DNA from: an uncultured Paracoccus sp.
GTDB taxonomy: Bacteria; Pseudomonadota; Alphaproteobacteria; Rhodobacterales; Rhodobacteraceae
Direction of reading: 5' to 3'
DNA: 28,913 bases
NCBI RefSeq assembly: GCF_946221145.1
Contig: NZ_CAMIOH010000011.1
Span: 1 to 28,913, forward strand
The notes below the pieces were generated by a model. That model saw nothing but the letters and a program-made list of their open reading frames with translations. It was not told the origin of the DNA and made no database searches. The translations under genes and the position numbers were made by a program. Of the stretch, positions 7,588 through 15,085 are shown piece by piece; position 1 is the stretch's first letter; each line of letters opens with the position of its first letter.

Positions 7588-8049
7588 ATGTCCGATCTTG
7601 ATGCAATAGACCGCCGCATCCTGGCCCTTCTTCAGAAGGAAGGCCGAATCAGCAATGCCGAACTGGCGCTGCGGGTGCATCTGTCGCCATCCGCCTGCCA
7701 CCGCCGCGTCCAGCGGCTGGAGGAAGCGGGCGTGATCCACGGTTATGTGGCGCTGCTGGATGCGCGCAAGCTGCACCGCCAGACCACGGTTTTCGTGGAA
7801 ATCACCCTGTCCGGCCAGGCGGATGAGGTTCTGGAAGCCTTTGAAAAGGGCGTTCGGGCGATTCCCGACGTGCTGGAATGCCACCTGATGGCCGGGACGG
7901 CCGATTACCTGCTGAAGATCGTGGTCGAGGATACCGACGATTTTGCGCGCATCCATCGCCAGCATCTGGCGCGGCTTCCGGGCGTGGCGCAGATGCATTC
8001 ATCCTTTGCGCTGCGCACGGTGTTCCGCACCACGGCGATCCCGGTGTGA
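7588..8049 (+). CDS. Lrp/AsnC family transcriptional regulator
   Basis: A 153-residue feast/famine regulator. The N-terminal HTH is DAIDRRILALLQKEGRISNA followed by ELALRVHLSPSACHRRVQRLEEAGVI (about 4-50); the remaining part is the RAM ligand-binding and oligomerisation domain with EITLSGQ, VLECHLMAGTADYLLKIVVED and the C-terminal strand VFRTTAIPV. Being divergent from ald, it is probably the alanine-responsive activator of that gene, although this is inferred from position only. The start at 7588 fits the family length; an in-frame ATG at 7531 would add 19 residues. Neither has a strong ribosome site. Confidence 0.93.
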   Translation: MSDLDAIDRRILALLQKEGRISNAELALRVHLSPSACHRRVQRLEEAGVIHGYVALLDARKLHRQTTVFVEITLSGQADEVLEAFEKGVRAIPDVLECHLMAGTADYLLKIVVEDTDDFARIHRQHLARLPGVAQMHSSFALRTVFRTTAIPV

Positions 8050-8490
8050 AGTCCTGGGGCGATTGCCCGGCGATGCCCTCCAAAGGTGCAGCGCACCGGC
8101 CCTCGCGTGATCCCGCCCGGAAGCGCCCAGCCGGATCGCCGATCCTCGCGCCAGCCCTGCGCCCTTGATGAAGCGCGTCGCATCGTGGTCGGCCCGCCCG
8201 ATGCCCTGCCCCCGATCGCCGCTGGCCCACCTGACCTTGCGGTCAATGAGGCCTATCAAGCCGATCCTGAGCTATCGCGCCGCGTTGCCGCGACCGAGAG
8301 CAGAGGCGGCCCAAAGATACAGGTGATGATCACCCAAGCCTGTCAGGCACACCGGCATCGTCCTGTTGCGTATCCGATTGACGGTCGCAGGACCGAAGGC
8401 GATGCATCGCGCCTATCCGCATTGCAGCCGCGGACCGCCGATGGTGCCCTTTGCGGCGGATGCGCTGTCGCGGCATCGGGATCGCCGGCG
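8050..8490. other. 440-bp stretch without a recognisable gene
   Basis: Between the Lrp/AsnC stop and the end of the membrane-protein gene no frame gives a protein that I recognise. Several short frames are open on both strands, for example minus 8259-7999, but they are rich in Arg, Gly and Ala, as expected for shadow frames in GC-rich DNA. It may be a decayed gene or a long 3' region; no terminator with a T-run is visible. Confidence 0.5.
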
Positions 8491-9204
8491 TCAGGTCGCG
8501 GCTTGGATCCGCGACACCAGACCGGCGACATAGCCGACGACCAGCGACAGGAAGATCATCTCTCCGCCATCTTCCAGGATGATGAGGACGCCGTTCAAGC
8601 CCGGAATGTCCGGAGCATTGGTATGAAAGAAGTCGATTCCCGCAGCGCAGAACACGGCGCCGCCCAGCAGCGCCAGGATTGGCACCACCTGCCGTCGGAT
8701 CGCCTTTGATGTGCTTGCCCAACCCCAGATGAACAGGCCGACCAGTACCACGCCTTCGATCATCATGAAGGCCAGCTCTCCCACCCCGGCAGGAAGCTGC
8801 AATTGCGGCAGCAATGCTGGCAGGCCCGCATCGCCGAACCGTTCGTGCAGTTGAAGGCTGTCGTCCAGCAAAGCCACAAGGGCCAGAACCGCCAAGGCCA
8901 GAAAGATCGGCGCCTTGCTGCGCACCAGCAACAGCAGTGACAGCCCTGAAATCGCAATCCATTTCAGATAGTTTGCCATTTCGCCCAGTCCCCAGTCCAC
9001 GTCAAGTCGCAGAGAGGCGGGAAATGTGACGATGCTTCCCTGCTGCGACAAAAGGCCAAGGATGCCATAGATCAGGATCAGGACGCTGTCGGTCACAAGC
9101 AGCCCGATTGTGACGGGCATGTGAAAGAGCGATGCCAAAGGACCTAAGGCAAGGCTGCCTCTCCAGATGCCGCGATTGCTGGAAGAACCGTCTTCAAAAA
9201 TCAT
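8491..9204 (-). CDS. Unrecognised polytopic membrane protein
   Basis: I do not recognise the family. The 237-residue product has about six hydrophobic segments: near residues 28-53 (PVTIGLLVTDSVLILIYGIL), 75-97, 98-113 (IFLALAVLALVALL), 140-160 (AFMMIEGVVLVGLFIWGW), 170-190 and 212-232. Charged residues cluster at membrane edges: LDDSLQLHERFG after the third segment, GIDFFHTN after the fifth, and LEDGGEMIF in the last. Such Asp/His/Glu sets can mark metal sites in membrane enzymes, but no function is claimed. I chose ATG at 9204, preceded by GGGGTGAG; a GTG at 9228 is possible. By eye the region is less GC-biased than its neighbours. It lies downstream of rpsU but is separated from it by a strong terminator. 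Confidence 0.75.
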   Translation of the reverse strand: MIFEDGSSSNRGIWRGSLALGPLASLFHMPVTIGLLVTDSVLILIYGILGLLSQQGSIVTFPASLRLDVDWGLGEMANYLKWIAISGLSLLLLVRSKAPIFLALAVLALVALLDDSLQLHERFGDAGLPALLPQLQLPAGVGELAFMMIEGVVLVGLFIWGWASTSKAIRRQVVPILALLGGAVFCAAGIDFFHTNAPDIPGLNGVLIILEDGGEMIFLSLVVGYVAGLVSRIQAAT

Positions 9205-9285
9205 GACACTCACCCCGAACACATTCACAAAATTGTCACATATGTTAATGCTTCGGGCAACAATTGATTGTCGCGGTCTGAAAAT

Positions 9286-9319
9286 GCAAACCCCCGCGGC
9301 TTGCGCTGCGGGGGTTTGC
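9286..9319 (-). terminator. Intrinsic terminator of rpsU
   Basis: A perfect 12-bp stem (GCAAACCCCCGC / GCGGGGGTTTGC, 10-nt loop) lies about 45 nt after the rpsU stop. On the minus strand the stem is followed by ATTTTCAG. It separates rpsU from the membrane-protein gene. Confidence 0.85.
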
Positions 9320-9365
9320 GGATAACGCGGATCGCGTCGTCTTGCAGTGCGTCTTCGCGTGGCGA

Positions 9366-9572
9366 TCAGAGAGCGCCTTCGCGCTGTGCCTTCTTCCGCG
9401 CCAGCTTGCGGGCGCGGCGCACGGCCTCGGCCTGCTCACGGGCTTTCTTCACGGACGGTTTCTCGAAATGCTGCTTGAGCTTCATTTCGCGGAACACACC
9501 CTCGCGCTGAAGTTTTTTCTTCAGGGCACGAAGCGCCTGTTCGACGTTGTTGTCGCGAACATTGACCTGCAT
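9366..9572 (-). CDS. rpsU: 30S ribosomal protein S21
   Basis: A 68-residue, very basic protein matching bS21 over its whole length: MQVNVRDNNVEQALRALKKK at the start, then FREMKLKQHFEKPSVKK and a long Arg/Lys/Ala helix (AVRRARKLARKKAQREG). S21 sits on the 30S platform near the anti-Shine-Dalgarno region and assists initiation. The upstream stretch AGGAAGGTGGTGA gives a purine-rich ribosome site. The gene is monocistronic, closed by the hairpin at 9286-9319, and divergent from the COQ9 gene. Confidence 0.97.
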   Translation of the reverse strand: MQVNVRDNNVEQALRALKKKLQREGVFREMKLKQHFEKPSVKKAREQAEAVRRARKLARKKAQREGAL

Positions 9573-9668
9573 GTGGTTGTCACCACCTTCCTAGGTTAGA
9601 GTTGCAAGATTGCAGGATGCGCCCGCTTATCAAAGCCGGGCGCTCTTGTCCAGACCAGAGAGGTTGCC

Positions 9669-10325
9669 ATGACCCGGACCGACCGCGACGCGCTTCTTGA
9701 CGCCGCCCTGACCCATGTGCCCTTCGAAGGCATGAACGACCGCGCCCTGATGGCGGGGGCGCGCGACCTGGGCCTGTCGCCCGATCTGGCGCGGGTGCAT
9801 TTCCCGCAAGGCGGCGCGGGGCTGGCCGCCGCCTATCACCGCCGGGCGGACACGATGCTGATCGACAGCCTGGCCCAGACCCCGCCTTCCGGCCGCTTTC
9901 GCGACCGCGTGGCCGATGCCGTCTGGCGCCGCCTGGCCCTGGTCGATCCCGAACTGGTGCGGGCGGGCGCGGCCACGCTGGCGCTGCCGCAGAACGCGGG
10001 GCTTGCGGCACGGCTGGTCTGGGAAACCGCAGACACGATCTGGACCGGGCTGGGCGACACGTCCCGCGACGTGAACTGGTATTCGAAGCGCGCCACCCTG
10101 TCGGCGGTGATCAGCGCCACCGTGCTGTTCTGGCTGGGCGACGAATCGCCCGATCATGCCGACACCCGCGCCTTCATCGACCGCCGCATCGACGGAGTAA
10201 TGCGGTTCGAACAGGTGAAATCCTCCTTGCGCAAGCTGCCCGGTGCGGCGACGCTGGCCGCGATGACCCTGGGCTGGATCCGTGCGCCGCAGCCGCGCGA
10301 CCTGCCCGGCCGCACCCGACCCTGA
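9669..10325 (+). CDS. COQ9 family protein (ubiquinone biosynthesis)
   Basis: A 218-residue protein of the COQ9 family. In mitochondria, COQ9 is a lipid-binding, TetR-like-fold partner that presents intermediates to COQ7; bacterial homologues occur mainly in alphaproteobacteria. Family-like segments are LLDAALTHVPFEGMNDRAL at the start, the middle LVWETADTIWTGLGDTSRDVNWYSKRATL (the most conserved part, about 114-142) and LFWLGDESPDHADTRAFIDRRID. A GAGAGG ribosome site lies 6 nt before the ATG. The next gene, a quinone-oxidoreductase-type enzyme, starts 12 nt after the stop, so the two form an operon with a plausible quinone theme. Confidence 0.93.
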   Translation: MTRTDRDALLDAALTHVPFEGMNDRALMAGARDLGLSPDLARVHFPQGGAGLAAAYHRRADTMLIDSLAQTPPSGRFRDRVADAVWRRLALVDPELVRAGAATLALPQNAGLAARLVWETADTIWTGLGDTSRDVNWYSKRATLSAVISATVLFWLGDESPDHADTRAFIDRRIDGVMRFEQVKSSLRKLPGAATLAAMTLGWIRAPQPRDLPGRTRP

Positions 10326-10337
10326 GCAGGAGAGACG

Positions 10338-11333
10338 ATGTTCCCCGACGCCATGACCGCGGTCGAAATCGCCGCCCCCGGCGATGCCGATGTGCTGCGT
10401 GTGACCAGCCGCCCGGTTCCCGTTCCGCGCCACGACCAGATCCTGATCCGCGTGGCCTATGCCGGGGTGAACCGCCCCGACGTGCTGCAACGCCAGGGCA
10501 GCTATGCGCCGCCGCCCGACGCCTCCGACCTGCCGGGGCTGGAGGCGTCGGGCGAAATCGTCGGCATGGGCGCGGGCGTCACCCGCTGGAAAAAGGGCGA
10601 ACAGGTCTGCGCGCTGCTGCCGGGGGGCGGTTATGCCGCATATGCGGTGTGCCATGCCGACCATGCGTTGCGCATCCCCTATGGCCTGTCCCTGCGCGAT
10701 GGGGCCTGCCTGCCGGAAACAGCCTTTACCGTCTGGTCGAACGTGGTGATGCGCGGGCGCCTGGCAGGGGGGGAGCGGTTCCTGGTCCATGGCGGCACGT
10801 CGGGCATCGGCATGATGGCGATCCAGGTCGCCCGCTCTCTGGGTGCCCGCGTCTTTGCCACGGCGGGCAGCGCTGAAAAATGCGCGGCCATCGCCGCCCT
10901 GGGCGCCACGCCGATCAACTATCGGAACGATGATTTCACAAGGGTCATGGCGGATCACGACGGTGCCGACCTGATCCTGGACATGGTGGGGGGCAGCTAT
11001 ATCCCCAGGAACGTCAAGACCCTGTCCCCGGACGGGCGGCTGGTGATGATCGCCTTTCTGGAAGGCCCGAAGGTAGAGTTGAACTTTGCGCAGATCATGG
11101 CGAAACGCCTGACCGTCACCGGATCGACCCTGCGCCCCCAATCCGACGCTGCCAAGGCCGAGATTGCCGAGGCGCTGCGCAAAAGGCTGTGGCCGCTGAT
11201 TTCGGCCGGAACGGTCAAGGTCACGATCGACAGCGAATTCGCCCTGAAGGATGCGGCCGAGGCGCATCGCCGCATGGAAAGCAGCCAGCATATCGGCAAG
11301 ATCGTGCTGAAGGTGGCAGACGAAGATTCCTGA
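10338..11333 (+). CDS. NAD(P)H quinone oxidoreductase, PIG3/Qor-type MDR enzyme
   Basis: A 331-residue zinc-free medium-chain dehydrogenase/reductase. The GroES-like N-terminal domain has VRVTSRPVP-like strands, IRVAYAGVNRPDVLQRQG (the PIG3/TP53I3 signature) and GLEASGEIVGMGAGV. The nucleotide site is FLVHGGTSGIGMMAIQVA, followed by GARVFATAGSAEKC; the segment FTVWSNVVMRGRL precedes it. Structural and catalytic zinc cysteines are absent, as expected for quinone oxidoreductases. The reaction is probably NADPH-dependent reduction of quinones or enones; the substrate cannot be named. AGGAGA lies 5 nt before the ATG. It follows COQ9 by 12 nt. The gene is followed by a copy of the dispersed 3'-end element. 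Confidence 0.92.
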   Translation: MFPDAMTAVEIAAPGDADVLRVTSRPVPVPRHDQILIRVAYAGVNRPDVLQRQGSYAPPPDASDLPGLEASGEIVGMGAGVTRWKKGEQVCALLPGGGYAAYAVCHADHALRIPYGLSLRDGACLPETAFTVWSNVVMRGRLAGGERFLVHGGTSGIGMMAIQVARSLGARVFATAGSAEKCAAIAALGATPINYRNDDFTRVMADHDGADLILDMVGGSYIPRNVKTLSPDGRLVMIAFLEGPKVELNFAQIMAKRLTVTGSTLRPQSDAAKAEIAEALRKRLWPLISAGTVKVTIDSEFALKDAAEAHRRMESSQHIGKIVLKVADEDS

Positions 11334-11345
11334 GGCGCGGGCAGC

Positions 11346-11380
11346 AGCCTCCGGCGGGGATATTTGGATGAAGAAGAAAG
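11346..11380 (+). repeat. Dispersed 3'-end element, copy A (short form)
   Basis: Just after the quinone-oxidoreductase stop: CCTCCGGCGGGGATATTTGG followed by ATGAAGAAGAAAG. It shares GGATATTT plus the GAAGAAGA box with copies B and C, but lacks the hairpin-ACCCCC part. It faces copy B, so the two GAAGAAG boxes form an inverted repeat around CTGCTGG. Confidence 0.75.
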
Positions 11381-11387
11381 CTGCTGG

Positions 11388-11442
11388 CCTTCTTCTTCAC
11401 GTAAATATCCTCTGGGGGTCCGGGGGGCGAAGCGCCCCCGGC
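11388..11442 (-). repeat. Dispersed 3'-end element, copy B (full form)
   Basis: Read on the minus strand, just after the RNase T2 stop: a GC hairpin (arms 11433-11441 and 11420-11429, loop CTT), then ACCCCC, AGAGGATATTT and ACGTGAAGAAGAAGG. The architecture is the same as copy C at 27992-28046, though the hairpin sequence differs. Confidence 0.8.
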
Positions 11443-11461
11443 CATCGCGGGACGCAATCGC

Positions 11462-12088
11462 TTATCGCACCCGTTCCATCAGCACCCGTGGCCGGGAACA
11501 GTCCCGGCGCACGTCCGGTGCGCAGTCACGGGGTTGCAGGTCGGGCGTCAGGCAGATGCGGATTTCGGCCAGGGCGTCGGACCGGCAGGTGACGGTGATG
11601 CCGTCGGGCGACAGGCCGGGATTGGCCTCGATGAAGGCCTCCTCGATCACGGCAGGCGGCAGGGTGATGTCGCGCGGCAGGTCGTCGAAGGGCGCGGGGA
11701 TGGCGATGCCTTCGGCCGCTTCGCGCATCGTGGCATAGTAGTCGTCGGCCGACAGGCCCGAACAGCGGCCGTGCTTTTGCCATTGATGCCAGGCCAGCCC
11801 CGGCGCGATGATGTCTGCCATCGCCTGCGTCTCGCGCCGCGACGGATCGCGTTCGGCGGTGTCGCAGTAATCCGGCCAGCCCTGTTCGTATTGGGGCCAA
11901 AGCCCGTGCAGCGTGAAATCCCGCCCGCTGCCCCTGCGGCATTCCGGGGCATCGCGCGCGTCGCCCGTGATGCTGCACCAGGCCGGTTGCCAGCTGAGCG
12001 CCAAGACATAGTAATCGAAATCGCCCGCCGTCCCGCCGGATCGGGCGGGACCGGCCAGCAGCATCAGGACCAGCAGCACGCGTTTCAT
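11462..12088 (-). CDS. Ribonuclease T2 family protein (exported)
   Basis: A secreted or periplasmic endoribonuclease of the T2 family (208 residues). Residues 1-18 are a signal peptide (MKRVLLVLMLLAGPARSGG). Domain start is DFDYYVLALSWQPAWC; active-site block I is FTLH61GLWPQ and block II is W100-HQWQKH106-GRCSG. Cysteines C38, C50, C75 and C109 fit the usual disulfides. In block II the family's catalytic Glu (HEWxKHG) is replaced by Gln (Q102); the codon is CAA in the sequence. Both histidines remain, so some activity is possible. The frame is open upstream to about 13114, but the chosen ATG gives the signal peptide. It is divergent from TrcR and followed by repeat copy B. Confidence 0.92.
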   Translation of the reverse strand: MKRVLLVLMLLAGPARSGGTAGDFDYYVLALSWQPAWCSITGDARDAPECRRGSGRDFTLHGLWPQYEQGWPDYCDTAERDPSRRETQAMADIIAPGLAWHQWQKHGRCSGLSADDYYATMREAAEGIAIPAPFDDLPRDITLPPAVIEEAFIEANPGLSPDGITVTCRSDALAEIRICLTPDLQPRDCAPDVRRDCSRPRVLMERVR

Positions 12089-12283
12089 GGCGCCACCATG
12101 CCCGGCGCGGGTGGGCGCGTCCATGGGGGTGACACGGGGTCGATGCGAATCCTCTTTTCCCCGCGCGCCGAAATCGCTATATCCCCTGTCAATTCCCCCC
12201 GAAAACGAGGAATGGCAGCCGCCAAAGCCGTTTTTCCGGCCAAGCCGCCTATTGTTCGGGGCAGACATGCGAAGGAGATCGAC

Positions 12284-13039
12284 ATGAGCAAGCCCCTGAT
12301 GGCCAAGGCGACCGCCGTCTGGCTGGTGGACAATACCACGCTGAGCTTCAAGCAGATCGGCGATTTCTGCGGCCTGCACGAGCTGGAGGTCCAGGGCATT
12401 GCCGATGGCGACGTGGCGGCGGGCGTCAAGGGCTATGACCCGGTGGCCTCGCATCAGCTGGACCCGGCCGAGATCAAGAAGGGCGAGGCCAGCCCCACCT
12501 ATGTCCTGCGCCTCAAGCACAACCCCGCCGCCGAGGGCGAGGAAAAGCGCCGCGGGCCGCGCTATACCCCGCTGTCCAAGCGTCAGGACCGTCCGAACGC
12601 GATCCTGTGGCTGGTGAAGTTCCACCCCGAACTGGCCGATGCGCAGATCGCCAAGCTGGTGGGCACCACCAAGCCGACCATCGCCTCGATCCGGGAACGC
12701 ACGCACTGGAACATCCAGAACATGCAGCCCATCGACCCGGTGGCGCTTGGCCTTTGCCGCCAGACCGAACTGGACGCCGCCGTCCAGAAGGCCGCCAAGA
12801 AAAGCGGTTCGGGCGAGGTGATGAGCGACGACGAGCGGCGCAAGCTGGTCAGCACCGAAACATCCCTGGCGATGAGCGACGAGCCGCGCCTGCCTTCGTC
12901 GATCGCAGGGCTCGAGAACTTCTCGTTGACGCGGGATGAGGACAAGGCGCCGGAACCCGATCTGGATGCCGACAGCTTCTTCAACCTGCCCGACGCCGAC
13001 GAGGATGACGACGACGACGGGAATGGCCGGGGCCGCTGA
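12284..13039 (+). CDS. trcR: DUF1013 protein, TrcR-type cell-cycle transcriptional regulator
   Basis: The 251-residue product matches the DUF1013 family found in alphaproteobacteria, now often named cell cycle transcriptional regulator TrcR. Two HTH-like segments are visible: AVWLVDNTTLSFKQIGDFCG (about 11-30) and ILWLVKFHPELADAQIAKLV followed by GTTKPTIASIRERTHWN (about 107-143). Between them is a charged linker with KRRGPRYTPLSKRQDRPNA. The C-terminus is very acidic, with a run of Asp/Glu (about 239-246). The ribosome site GAAGGAGA lies about 5 nt before the ATG. A TATATC at 12178-12183 could be part of its promoter, but no clear -35 is seen. Target genes are not deducible here. Confidence 0.88.
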   Translation: MSKPLMAKATAVWLVDNTTLSFKQIGDFCGLHELEVQGIADGDVAAGVKGYDPVASHQLDPAEIKKGEASPTYVLRLKHNPAAEGEEKRRGPRYTPLSKRQDRPNAILWLVKFHPELADAQIAKLVGTTKPTIASIRERTHWNIQNMQPIDPVALGLCRQTELDAAVQKAAKKSGSGEVMSDDERRKLVSTETSLAMSDEPRLPSSIAGLENFSLTRDEDKAPEPDLDADSFFNLPDADEDDDDDGNGRGR

Positions 13040-13080
13040 TCGGCATCCCCTGTTCCGGCATCCGCTGTGCGCATGAAAAT

Positions 13081-13106
13081 GGCCGGTGCGGTTTCCCGCA
13101 CCGGCC
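13081..13106 (-). terminator. Intrinsic terminator of the GlsB/YeaQ gene
   Basis: A perfect 11-bp stem (GGCCGGTGCGG / CCGCACCGGCC, loop TTTC) lies between convergent genes. On the minus strand it is followed by ATTTTCATGC, so it best serves the GlsB/YeaQ gene; it may also stop trcR transcripts. Confidence 0.75.
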
Positions 13107-13125
13107 ATGGTCATGTTCGGCCTGA

Positions 13126-13380
13126 TCAGGTGTTGCGGCGGATCAGCCTGCCCAGGGCGATCAGGATGCAGGCACCGATCACCGCGATGACCAGTTGCCC
13201 GATGGCGCCGCCCGCCGTGGTGCCGAAGACGGCACGGGCCAGCCAGTTACCGACCAATGCACCGACAATACCCAGGATGATGTTCAGCAGCAGCCCGTGT
13301 TCGGTCTTCATGATCTTTTCGGCGATCCAGCCTGCGATGGCACCCAGGATGATCGACAGAATCCAGCCAAAACCTTCCAT
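13126..13380 (-). CDS. GlsB/YeaQ/YmgE family stress-response membrane protein
   Basis: An 84-residue, glycine-rich inner-membrane protein with three hydrophobic segments: GWILSIILGAIAGWIAEKIM (about 5-24), LLLNIILGIVGALVGNWLARAVFG (30-53) and GQLVIAVIGACILIALGRLI (61-80). This is the transglycosylase-associated (GlsB/YeaQ/YmgE) pattern; the family is often induced by stress but its biochemical role is not known. AAAGGGGAAG precedes the ATG. It is a single gene closed by the hairpin at 13081-13106. Confidence 0.93.
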   Translation of the reverse strand: MEGFGWILSIILGAIAGWIAEKIMKTEHGLLLNIILGIVGALVGNWLARAVFGTTAGGAIGQLVIAVIGACILIALGRLIRRNT

Positions 13381-13493
13381 GCACTTCCCCTTTTTCCAGA
13401 TGACCCCGCTGGAACCGGACGGGCGGGGCTTCGCCAGTCAATGCGCCCGGCCCGGCTTGCGTTCCCTCAAGCGGCGGAAATCGCTGCGATCTG

Positions 13494-14966
13494 TCAGATC
13501 GACAGGCAGATGTATTTCAGCTCCAGATAGTCCTCGATCCCGTGGCGGCTGCCTTCGCGGCCCAGGCCCGACTGCTTGACCCCACCGAACGGCGCCACCT
13601 CGGTCGAGATGATGCCGGTGTTCACCCCGACGATGCCGTATTCCAGGGACTCCTGCACGCGGGTGATGCGGCCGATGTCGCGGGCATAGAAATAGGAGGC
13701 CAGGCCGAAGATCGTGTCATTGGCCTTTTGCACGACCTCCTCTTCGGTCTCGAAGCGGAACAGCGGCGCAAGGGGGCCGAAGGTTTCCTCGGTGGCGACC
13801 TTCATGCGGTCCGTGACGCCGGTGACGACCGTGGGCTGAAAGAACAGCCCGTCGATCCTGGCGCCGCCGGTGACGACCTGACCGCCGCCGTCCAGCACGT
13901 CGCGGATATGCTCCTCGACCTTTTCCACCGCATCTTCGTTGATCAGCGGCCCGGTGGTCACGCCGTCTTCCAGCCCATCGCCGACCCGCAGCTTGTCCAC
14001 CGCCGCCGCCAGGTTCCCGGCGAATGCGTCATAGACCCCGGCCTGCACATAGATCCGGTTCGCGCAGACGCAGGTCTGGCCGTTGTTGCGGAACTTGGAC
14101 GCCATCGCGCCTTCGACCGCAGCATCCAGATCAGCGTCGTCGAAGACGATGAAGGGCGCGTTGCCGCCCAGTTCCATCGAACATTTCAGCACCTGATCGG
14201 CAGCCTGGCGCAGCAGGATCCGCCCGACTTCGGTGCTGCCGGTGAAGGTCAGCTTGCGGACCAGCGGATTTTCACAGAATTCCTTGCCGATGTCGCTGCT
14301 GCGCGACGAGGTGACGACCGACAGGATCCCCTTGGGCAGCCCGGCGCGTTCGCCCAGGACAGCCATCGCCAGGGCCGACAGCGGGGTTTCCGCGGCCGGG
14401 CGCGCGACGAAACCGCAGCCCACGGCCAGGGCAGGCGCGGCCTTGCGGGCGATCATCGCGTTGGGGAAATTCCAGGGCGTGATCGACCCCACCACGCCGA
14501 TCGGCTGACGGATCACCGTCAGGCGCTTGTCCGGCAGATGCCCTGGGATGGTCTCGCCATAGACGCGCTTGGCCTCCTCTCCGAACCATTCGATGAAGCT
14601 GGCGCCATAGGCGATCTCTCCCTTGGCTTCGGCAAAGGGCTTGCCCATTTCGGCGGTCAGGATCCGGGCCAGGTCGTCCTGGTTCGCCATCATCAGGTCG
14701 AACCATGCGCGCATCACCTGGGCACGGTCCTTGGCGGTTCGGGCGGCCCAGCCCTTCATCGCATCGGCGGCTGCGGCGATGGCGCGGGCAACGTCCTGGC
14801 GGCCCATGTCCGCCACCCTGGCGATGACATCGCCGCGCGCGGGGTTCGTCACGTCGAAGGTGGCCCCGTCCGGGGCATCGACCCATTCGCCCGCCACAAA
14901 GGCGCGCGTCTCCAGCAGCGAGGGATCGCGCAGCAGGGTCTTGAGATCGGTGGAATGCTTGGTCAT
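13494..14966 (-). CDS. gabD: NAD(P)-dependent succinate-semialdehyde dehydrogenase
   Basis: An aldehyde dehydrogenase of 490 residues, closest in motifs to GabD, which oxidises succinate semialdehyde to succinate at the end of GABA degradation. Seen: TPWNFPNAMIARKAAPAL (N166), coenzyme loop FTGSTEVGRIL, catalytic base E266 in MELGGNAPF and nucleophile C299 in NNGQTCVCANR; the second cysteine (C301) next to it is usual for SSADH, where it may form a redox switch. The C-terminal EVAPFGGVKQSGLGREGS and YICLSI end are typical. R189 takes the place of the usual Lys in the K-P-A cofactor motif, a minor difference. GAGGAG lies about 7 nt before the ATG. No GABA transaminase gene is nearby, so the substrate is inferred from family. 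Confidence 0.92.
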   Translation of the reverse strand: MTKHSTDLKTLLRDPSLLETRAFVAGEWVDAPDGATFDVTNPARGDVIARVADMGRQDVARAIAAAADAMKGWAARTAKDRAQVMRAWFDLMMANQDDLARILTAEMGKPFAEAKGEIAYGASFIEWFGEEAKRVYGETIPGHLPDKRLTVIRQPIGVVGSITPWNFPNAMIARKAAPALAVGCGFVARPAAETPLSALAMAVLGERAGLPKGILSVVTSSRSSDIGKEFCENPLVRKLTFTGSTEVGRILLRQAADQVLKCSMELGGNAPFIVFDDADLDAAVEGAMASKFRNNGQTCVCANRIYVQAGVYDAFAGNLAAAVDKLRVGDGLEDGVTTGPLINEDAVEKVEEHIRDVLDGGGQVVTGGARIDGLFFQPTVVTGVTDRMKVATEETFGPLAPLFRFETEEEVVQKANDTIFGLASYFYARDIGRITRVQESLEYGIVGVNTGIISTEVAPFGGVKQSGLGREGSRHGIEDYLELKYICLSI

Positions 14967-15085
14967 CGGGTTTCTCCTCGGGGTTGGGCAAGATCACCAC
15001 GCCGCCCGGACCTTGTCAAAACCTCGCCAAAACCTCGCCACCGTGCGCGAGGCATCGGAAAAAAGTCGCGCATGACGGGAAACCC

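Noticed and set aside
6334..7998. A 554-codon minus frame that would extend alanine dehydrogenase
   Set aside because: The extension is antisense to the Lrp/AsnC gene; the family start MKIGCPKE and a GGAGGAG ribosome site fix the start at 7452.
8050..8490. Transposase relic
   Set aside because: No terminal inverted repeats, target duplication or DDE-like motif was seen; left as an unexplained stretch.
11462..13114. A 550-codon minus frame that would extend RNase T2 upstream
   Set aside because: The upstream part is antisense to trcR; the RNase begins with a clear signal peptide at 12088.
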